DNA from: SFLA01 sp964485815
GTDB taxonomy: Bacteria > Bacillota > Clostridia > Oscillospirales > CAG-382
Length of the DNA: 5,320 nt
Assembly (NCBI GenBank): GCA_964485815.1
Contig: CAZAJX010000066.1
Coordinates: forward strand, 1-5,320
Reading direction: 5' to 3'
In this document: piece after piece, positions 1 to 4,584 of the stretch
Position numbering within the stretch: position 1 is the stretch's first letter
How the letters are laid out: each line of letters begins with the position of its first letter
Made by a program: the position numbers and the translations under genes
The notes under the pieces: model-generated
What the model was told of the DNA's origin: nothing
Database searches by the model: none
Seen by the model: only the letters and a program-made list of their open reading frames with translations

Positions 1-2
1 AT

Positions 3-494
3 TATGCGATGGGCAGTGTCGGCGAGGAAGACCATACTACCTACGGTACCTATATCGAGGAGAACGATGAGTATGAATTTATCCCTGCAAAAACAGTTAA
101 GTTTGAGCCCGGATATGTGATCTACTTCGATGTAGGCGAGAGTATGGACTATATCGAATATCAGAAAATCGTTGCGGGCGGTAAAGTTGAGAAACCTGCC
201 GATCCGACGCTGAGCGGCTACACCTTCGGCGGATGGTACATCGATGAAGCGTATACCGAAGCGTATGATTTTGACGAGGCGGTATACGATAACCTTTGGC
301 TGTATGCCAAGTGGGCACCTGTTGCAGCAGATGATGGCAACGATACCGAAGAGAATAATAAGCCTAATGATTCTCCGCAGACCGGCGACAACAGCAATCT
401 GTGGCTGTGGGTAGCTATACTCTTCATCAGCGGCGGCGCAGTGATTGCACTGACTGTTGTTGACAGAAGGAGAAACTACACAGCAAAGTGCTAA
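3..494 (+). CDS. C-terminal part of an LPXTG-type cell-wall-anchored surface protein with an InlB B-repeat (5' end outside the window)
   Basis: The reading frame is open to the left edge (Tyr-Ala precede the Met at base 9) and no ribosome binding site is visible, so this is the tail of a longer protein, not a 161-aa gene. Numbered from that Met, residues 37-102 match the Listeria-Bacteroides (InlB B / Flg_new) repeat: a strand ending VIYFDV, then SGYTFGGWYIDE, then YDFDEAVYDNLWLYAKW. An acidic Asp/Asn/Glu-rich linker follows (about 107-121). The C terminus is a sortase sorting signal: SPQTG at 122-126 (Ser in place of the usual Leu), a hydrophobic segment at 131-150, and a basic tail with RRR at 153-155. 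The protein should be cut between Thr and Gly and linked to peptidoglycan. Proteins of this kind are surface adhesins or other exported multidomain proteins; the functional domain lies upstream and is not visible. An intrinsic terminator follows 16 bases after the stop. Confidence 0.88.
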   Translation, partial: YAMGSVGEEDHTTYGTYIEENDEYEFIPAKTVKFEPGYVIYFDVGESMDYIEYQKIVAGGKVEKPADPTLSGYTFGGWYIDEAYTEAYDFDEAVYDNLWLYAKWAPVAADDGNDTEENNKPNDSPQTGDNSNLWLWVAILFISGGAVIALTVVDRRRNYTAKC

Positions 495-510
495 ATTATA
501 ACCAATAGCC

Positions 511-544
511 AAGGGCGGTGACTCGAAAAAGTCATCGCCCTTTT
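511..544 (+). terminator. Rho-independent terminator of the surface-protein gene
   Basis: The arms AAGGGCGGTGAC (511-522) and GTCATCGCCCTT (531-542) pair over 12 positions with a single G-U pair around an 8-base loop, and the stem runs straight into TTTT (541-544). It lies 16 bases past the stop codon at 492-494. The opposite strand has no comparable T-tract, so it should act only on plus-strand transcription. Confidence 0.88.
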
Positions 545-607
545 CCGTCTGCCGAGCAGATATGACGCACGAATGATTTCACAAAAATCTGCGAGTGCGA
601 CAAAAAG

Positions 608-655
608 AAACCGCTGTATTTTTCATCCTCGCAAGGGTGGAGAGTACAGCGGTTT
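608..655. terminator. Long 22-bp hairpin, probable bidirectional terminator and possible dispersed repeat
   Basis: AAACCGCTGTA (608-618) and TACAGCGGTTT (645-655) are perfect 11-bp inverted repeats. Inside them, TTTTT (619-623) can pair with GAGAG (640-644) by alternating U-A and U-G pairs, and CATCCT (624-629) pairs with AGGGTG (634-639) around the tetraloop CGCA. The whole forms an uninterrupted 22-bp stem. On the minus strand the stem is followed by TTTCTTTTTG, a good terminator T-tract; on the plus strand by TTTTGTATTTT. It therefore can end minus-strand transcripts coming from the aminotransferase and the decayed gene, and can back up the terminator at 511-544. Its length and U-G-rich middle are more than a plain terminator needs, so a copy of a dispersed hairpin repeat is possible. 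Confidence 0.65.
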
Positions 656-672
656 TGTATTTTCTGATGAAT

Positions 673-705
673 GGTGTCAAACTGCATTTTTACAGTTTGG
701 ATACC
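673..705. repeat. Quasi-palindrome at the broken end of the acyltransferase fragment
   Basis: GGTGTCAAACTG (673-684) and CAGTTTGGATACC (693-705) pair over 12 positions: a perfect 7-bp core (678-684 with 693-699), one bulged base (G700), then five more pairs including one G-U. The loop is 8 bases (685-692). Neither strand has a terminator-like T-tract after it. Its position coincides with the place where the minus-strand reading frame stops resembling an acyltransferase, so it may mark a rearrangement junction. Confidence 0.5.
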
Positions 706-960
706 GTCTTCGAAATCTTTTTTGTGCTTTTTTAAAATATCCCGTCCGTGTATTTTTAGTCCGTGGCGGGTGGTGCATACGGGAAATGCGACCAGGTTTA
801 ATGCAAAAAACAGTACGAAGCGCTTTATCTTATAGAAAAAGCTTGTGTCAATATAATCGTAATTTTCGTCAAAACGTGTGTCACGAATATGCTTTACGGT
901 GATCATATGCTAATCGGAGCGTTCGGGATAAGTATAATCCAAGTTATGTCTGTAGTACAT
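691..960 (-). pseudogene. Decayed N-terminal fragment of a PlsC-like lysophospholipid acyltransferase
   Basis: The minus strand has an ATG at 960-958, five bases after the aminotransferase stop and 8 bases after AAAGGA (974-969), a good ribosome binding site formed by the last two sense codons of that gene. It encodes MYYRHNLDYTYPERSD and then an in-frame TAG (912-910). The same frame continues with His, the Met at 906, and a stretch reading ITVKHIRDTRFDENYDYID, FPVCTTRHGLKIHGRD and KKDFEDGIQTV. From memory this resembles the N terminus of clostridial PlsC-type 1-acylglycerol-3-phosphate acyltransferases, where a conserved Asn-His and the catalytic HX4D follow at once. Here similarity stops at about base 691 and no HX4D exists. 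The frame stays open to a stop at 532, but that tail runs through the hairpin and looks unrelated. The gene is thus interrupted by a nonsense codon and lacks its catalytic part. The family call is moderately sure; an alternative is a 124-aa product starting at 906, but that Met has no good ribosome binding site. Confidence 0.6.
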
Positions 961-965
961 ATAAG

Positions 966-2174
966 TTATCCTTTATTGAATACATATTTATCCATACGGA
1001 AGAATGCTTCTTCTACTCTTGAAAACGGAAGTGCGAGGTTTAAACGGATATGTTCGCTTCCGCCGTGTTGTCTGCCGTCCTGCCAAGCGACACCTACATC
1101 CCAGCCAAGCTTCAACAGTTCATCAAGAGTAAGCTTGTTTGCTTTAAGCCATTCGCTGCAATCCATAAAAACCATATAGGTTCCTTGTGGCTTGGAAACG
1201 GCAACGCCGTTAAAGCGTGAATTAATATAATCGCAGGCAAAGTCGATGTTTCGGGATAACACGGAACAAAGCTCGTCTGCCCACGCCTTTCCTTCATCGG
1301 AGTACGCGCCTATAAGTGCATACATGGACAGTACGTTCATTGAATTATAATGAGAAAGCGAGGATTCTTTGTTTATTCTGTCGCGGAGGTGCTTGTTGTA
1401 AATGATATGATATGCACCGATAAGACCTGCAAGGTTAAACGTTTTTGAGGGTGCGTAAAGTGCTACCGTGCGCCGGGCGGCATCTTCGGAAACGGATTGT
1501 GTGGGAATATGCGTGTGACCCGGCATAATAATATCCGACCATATCTCATCGGAAACGACAAAAACATCGTGTTTTTTGAATATCTCCATAGCGCGCAGGA
1601 TCTCGTCTTTTTCCCATACGCGCCCCGTGGGATTGTGGGGAGAGCAGAAAATCGCGGCGTGGACGTTATTTTCGGTTATCTTGCGCTCCATATCCTCATA
1701 GTCCATACGCCATATTCCGTCAGATTCGGGCTTGAGAGGGCTGTGTATAAGGTTATAACCGTTGTTTTGTAAAGACATAGTGAATCCCATATAAACGGGA
1801 CTGTGGACGAGTACGTTATCTCCTCTTGAGCAAAAGGTGTTAAGCGCGGAGATCACACCGCCCAGTACGCCGTTCTCGTAGCCGATATGCTCGGGTAAAA
1901 GGTTATCGACGTTTTTACGTTCTTTGTGCCATTTAATTATGGAATCGAAGTATTCCTTCCTCGGATCGAAATATCCGAAGGCAGGATGTTTTACGCGCTC
2001 TGTGATAGCGTTACAAACGGCAGGAACAGTAGGAAAGTTCATATCCGCAACCCACATGGGGATCGGATCAAAGCCATCCTTCGGGGCGGCAGGCGCCCAG
2101 CCTTGCCCTAATGCATCGAGAGCGAGAGTGTCTTTTCCTTTTCGTTCCATCAGTGTTTCAAAATAAAACTTCAT
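966..2174 (-). CDS. PatB/MalY-family PLP-dependent C-S lyase / aminotransferase
   Basis: A complete 402-aa fold-type I, class I/II PLP enzyme, the usual length for the family. The N-terminal DPIPMWVADMNFP (36-48) is the PatB/MalY signature, seen in relatives as PLWVADMDF. Other landmarks are the cofactor-loop region at 97-107, SPHNPTG (178-184), SDEIW (208-212, Asp209 expected to bind the pyridine nitrogen), APSKTFNLAG with the Schiff-base Lys244, and HIRLN with the substrate-carboxylate Arg377. Characterised relatives cleave cystathionine or cysteine/cysteine S-conjugates to a thiol (or sulfide), pyruvate and ammonia; the exact substrate cannot be read here. It is soluble with no signal peptide. 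The start at 2174 is preceded by AAGAGGT six bases upstream and by a promoter at 2202-2230. The decayed acyltransferase begins five bases downstream, so both probably shared a transcript ending at the 608-655 hairpin. It diverges from the thiol-redox operon, which may reflect a shared link to sulfur or thiol metabolism (inference). Confidence 0.92.
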   Translation of the reverse strand: MKFYFETLMERKGKDTLALDALGQGWAPAAPKDGFDPIPMWVADMNFPTVPAVCNAITERVKHPAFGYFDPRKEYFDSIIKWHKERKNVDNLLPEHIGYENGVLGGVISALNTFCSRGDNVLVHSPVYMGFTMSLQNNGYNLIHSPLKPESDGIWRMDYEDMERKITENNVHAAIFCSPHNPTGRVWEKDEILRAMEIFKKHDVFVVSDEIWSDIIMPGHTHIPTQSVSEDAARRTVALYAPSKTFNLAGLIGAYHIIYNKHLRDRINKESSLSHYNSMNVLSMYALIGAYSDEGKAWADELCSVLSRNIDFACDYINSRFNGVAVSKPQGTYMVFMDCSEWLKANKLTLDELLKLGWDVGVAWQDGRQHGGSEHIRLNLALPFSRVEEAFFRMDKYVFNKG

Positions 2175-2201
2175 AATGTTACCTCTTCTTTAGTTACGTA
2201 A

Positions 2202-2230
2202 ATTCTAACATATAAATATATAAAAAACAA
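2202..2230 (-). promoter_or_regulatory. Sigma-A-type promoter of the aminotransferase gene
   Basis: Read on the minus strand: -35 TTGTTT (2230-2225), 17-base spacer, -10 TAGAAT (2207-2202), with a TG one base upstream of the -10 (extended -10 motif). The predicted transcript starts near 2195, giving a leader of about 20 bases that contains the AAGAGGT ribosome binding site (2187-2181) before the ATG at 2174. Confidence 0.7.
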
Positions 2231-2252
2231 TAGAAGAATTTTTTTATTGTTC

Positions 2253-2281
2253 TTGACTGAGAAGATTTGATATGTTAGAAT
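2253..2281 (+). promoter_or_regulatory. Sigma-A-type promoter of the redox operon
   Basis: TTGACT (2253-2258), a 17-base spacer and TAGAAT (2276-2281), each hexamer one base from consensus, plus a TG at 2273-2274 as an extended -10 motif. The expected transcription start is near 2288. That lies just past a possible TTG start at 2285, which is one reason to begin the first operon gene at the ATG at 2315. No terminator-like structure lies between this promoter and the end of the window, so all three downstream genes probably depend on it. Confidence 0.8.
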
Positions 2282-2314
2282 ATCTTGATATATTATGTAG
2301 AAAGCGGGGACAAT

Positions 2315-3067
2315 ATGGCTGATACGACCTTAAAACGGCTATATATTGCATATAAATATATTACAGCGGTATTGGTTGCCGTATCTCTCGTTACTTTAGG
2401 CTTGCTGTGTTTAAAGATATATTTAAACGGCGAAAAGGCGTTTACTCGGGAAATAGTTACCGAATATCTTTGTAAATGGTCTCCCCTTTTGTATATAACA
2501 GCCGCAGTGGTTTTCGGCGGATTTGTTTTTGCTTTGTTTTCCCCTGCCTCGCAACGGGAAAAAGCCGAATTGAGATATGATTTTGTTCTCGATTCATACA
2601 AGAACAGATATTTACCTACCGACAGTTCAATGCGGGAAAATAAAAAACGCCGAACGATATTGTGCGTGTTTTATTTACTTACCTGTGTTGCCGCTTTGCT
2701 TCCCGTTATATATTTTTCCGACAAAAACAATTTCACCGTGGAAAGCCTGAATACGGACGTTATCGCTGCTTCGGTTGCTGTTTTTATACCTGCGGTTTTT
2801 GTGTTTGTATTTGCAGTAATCTTTTCTTGCATCGCCAAAAAATGTGTTATCCGTGAGATAGAATGCTACAAGGACGCGGTTAAATCCGGAAATGCCGTTT
2901 TAAAACTCAAAAGCGATGATGTTAAGACAGATCGAAAAAAAATATTAAGGCTTGTTCTGGCGGTCGCCGCGGTTCTTTTGATAATTCTCGGGGTGTTTAA
3001 CGACGGTATTGGCGACGTGTACGGAAAAGCCGTGCGTATATGCACGGAATGTATAGGTTTGGGGTGA
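2315..3067 (+). CDS. Five-segment membrane protein with a C-terminal CD1871A-like CXXC tail
   Basis: A 250-aa integral membrane protein with hydrophobic segments at about 14-36, 57-76, 113-133, 148-173 and 209-227, and basic stretches (for example 109-113 and 203-209) that fit cytoplasmic loops. The first four segments match no family I recognise. The last part, from about Arg207 to the end, resembles the short CD1871A-family CXXC proteins of clostridia: one membrane helix ending in ILGVFNDG, then KAVRICTECIGLG with Cys243 and Cys246. By the positive-inside rule the CTEC motif should face outwards, where it could exchange disulfides with the thioredoxin domains encoded next. The frame extends to a TTG at 2285, but the ATG at 2315 is preferred: the TTG sits at the predicted transcription start, and AAAGCGGGG precedes the ATG. 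The stop lies four bases before the next gene, pointing to translational coupling. Function is inferred from context only. Confidence 0.85.
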   Translation: MADTTLKRLYIAYKYITAVLVAVSLVTLGLLCLKIYLNGEKAFTREIVTEYLCKWSPLLYITAAVVFGGFVFALFSPASQREKAELRYDFVLDSYKNRYLPTDSSMRENKKRRTILCVFYLLTCVAALLPVIYFSDKNNFTVESLNTDVIAASVAVFIPAVFVFVFAVIFSCIAKKCVIREIECYKDAVKSGNAVLKLKSDDVKTDRKKILRLVLAVAAVLLIILGVFNDGIGDVYGKAVRICTECIGLG

Positions 3068-3071
3068 TAAA

Positions 3072-4547
3072 ATGAGCAGATTTACACAAAGACTTAAATG
3101 CTTTATTCCCACCAAACGAAGAATCATACAGCTTTATGCGGCTTTGCTTACAAATGCTAATATAAAGGGATACATCAGCGGTGAGATATATCAAGGTAAG
3201 CTTAAAGGCGCTTGTGCACCCGGGCTTAACTGCTATTCCTGTCCCGGTGCTTCTGCGGCTTGCCCTTTGGGAGCGTTGCAAAACGCATTGGCAAACAGCG
3301 GCGCAAGACTCCCCTATTACGTTTTCGGAATTTTACTTCTGTACGGTGTAATTTTCGGCAGATGGATATGCGGTTTTCTGTGTCCTTTTGGATTGATTCA
3401 GGATCTGGTTTATAAAATCAAAACGCCGAAAGTTAAAAAGAGCAAGGCTACTCGTATTTTTTCACATCTTAAATACATACTCCTTGCGGTGTTCGTGGTG
3501 GCGTTGCCGTTGATTTATGCACTGCGGGAAATGTCGATTCCTTTACCTGCGTTTTGCAAGTATATCTGCCCTTCGGGTACACTGCTCGGTGCGGGAGGCT
3601 TGCTCGCAAATATTAACAATGAGTATATGTTTTCTATGCTGGGCTCGTTGTTTACCTGGAAATTCCTTCTTTTAATGGCGTTCGTTATCGGAATGGTATT
3701 CTTTTACCGTTTCTTTTGCCGTTTTTTCTGTCCGTTGGGAGCTATTTACGGATTGTTTAACAAGATATCCTTCCTTGGCGTAAAGGTAGACAGTAAAAAG
3801 TGTACCGACTGCGGTCTGTGTGCAAAAGAGTGCAAGATGGATATACGAAAGGTAGCTGACCGCGAATGTATCGCCTGCGGTGATTGTATAAGTGTATGTC
3901 CCACAAAGGCTATCTCTTATAAGGGACCAAAGATACTTTTGCCGGAGAATGACATTCCTCCTTCGAATGGAAGCAAAAAGAAAACAAAGGCGGCGCGCAT
4001 CATAGTTGCTGTTTCCATGTGTGTTTTATTGGTAGGATCTTTGGTTTATTATAATTTTATCGATAAAGATCCCGCACCTGCGGAGATAGAATACGGAAAC
4101 AAAGTAGGAGAAAACTGTTACGAATACGATCTTGAAATATTCGGCAGCGATGAGAAGTTCAATATCGCGCAAAACCGCGGTAAAATTACCGTTATCAACT
4201 TCTGGGGAACCTGGTGTACCCCTTGCGTTGCAGAGCTTGTAAACGAATTTCCTCGAATCGCCGAAGAATATGCGGATTACGCAACTGTTGTTACCGTGCA
4301 TTCCTATGACCTCTATAACGTGGATGTTCAGGCATATATAAACGAGCATTTTTCCGAATACAATTATGTATTTTGCCGCGACGGAAGCGGAGATGAATAT
4401 TGCAACCTTCTCGGCGGAGGCGATGCTTGGCCCTACACGGTTATTGTGGATGAAGACGGAATTATCGTTTCCGTTATTCCCAGTTCCACCACTTATAAAG
4501 AGCTGAAAAGCATTTTAGACGGTATGATTGAAGAACAGACCAAATGA
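3072..4547 (+). CDS. Polytopic 4Fe-4S membrane protein (NapH/polyferredoxin type) fused to a TlpA-like thioredoxin domain
   Basis: A 491-aa two-part redox protein. The N-terminal part is a NapH/YccM-like iron-sulfur membrane domain: an early cysteine cluster Cys48, Cys54, Cys57, Cys64 (CAPGLNCYSCPG, then CPLG), hydrophobic segments near 82-98, 132-151 and 190-212, and three membrane-edge pairs CGFLCPFG (100/104), CKYICPSG (162/166) and CRFFCPLG (216/220). Two ferredoxin-type clusters follow: Cys244/247/250/254 with Cys276 and Cys266/269/272 with Cys254 or the following Pro motif. After a basic linker (SKKKTK) a further membrane segment (about 309-328) leads to an extracytoplasmic thioredoxin fold: INFWGTWCTPC with Cys382/Cys385 and the cis-proline region DAWPYT (Pro454). 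Cys349, Cys435 and Cys444 are extra. Likely role: carry electrons from cytoplasmic donors through Fe-S centres to reduce disulfides outside the membrane. The start at 3072 has GGGGTG just upstream. In many genomes I believe these two parts are separate genes. Confidence 0.9.
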   Translation: MSRFTQRLKCFIPTKRRIIQLYAALLTNANIKGYISGEIYQGKLKGACAPGLNCYSCPGASAACPLGALQNALANSGARLPYYVFGILLLYGVIFGRWICGFLCPFGLIQDLVYKIKTPKVKKSKATRIFSHLKYILLAVFVVALPLIYALREMSIPLPAFCKYICPSGTLLGAGGLLANINNEYMFSMLGSLFTWKFLLLMAFVIGMVFFYRFFCRFFCPLGAIYGLFNKISFLGVKVDSKKCTDCGLCAKECKMDIRKVADRECIACGDCISVCPTKAISYKGPKILLPENDIPPSNGSKKKTKAARIIVAVSMCVLLVGSLVYYNFIDKDPAPAEIEYGNKVGENCYEYDLEIFGSDEKFNIAQNRGKITVINFWGTWCTPCVAELVNEFPRIAEEYADYATVVTVHSYDLYNVDVQAYINEHFSEYNYVFCRDGSGDEYCNLLGGGDAWPYTVIVDEDGIIVSVIPSSTTYKELKSILDGMIEEQTK

Positions 4548-4584
4548 GAACAAATATATTACTTTGTAAAATGGAGAAACAAAA

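Larger units (their letters stand above)
2202..2281. repeat. Perfect 12-bp inverted repeat forming the two divergent -10 regions
   Basis: ATTCTAACATAT (2202-2213) and ATATGTTAGAAT (2270-2281) are exact reverse complements, separated by 56 bases. Each arm holds the extended -10 element (TGTTAGAAT) of one divergent promoter. A second, smaller inverted repeat lies between them: AACAATA (2226-2232) and TATTGTT (2245-2251). The outer arms may simply be two similar promoters, or may also be paired binding sites for a regulator of both transcription units. Confidence 0.7.

Noticed and set aside
550..600. Short inverted repeats such as TCTGC/GCAGA between the two terminators
   Set aside because: Five-base stems are expected by chance and are not tied to any gene or structure here.
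532..690. C-terminal extension of the minus-strand fragment as a real protein segment
   Set aside because: It is translated from the 22-bp hairpin and ends in another gene's terminator, so the open frame is more likely chance read-through after the breakpoint.
573..902. Plus-strand open frame of 109 codons across the intergenic region
   Set aside because: It is antisense to the acyltransferase-like fragment, has no ribosome binding site, crosses the hairpin and the quasi-palindrome, and its composition (many Cys, Arg, Phe) is typical of an antisense shadow.
2285..2314. Upstream TTG start adding ten residues to the CXXC membrane protein
   Set aside because: The TTG sits at the predicted transcription start and has no ribosome binding site in the transcript; the ATG at 2315 has a purine-rich GGGG site before it.
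4550..4568. Small inverted repeat ACAAA/TTTGT between the second and third operon genes
   Set aside because: Only five pairs with no T-tract; too weak to call a terminator or processing site.
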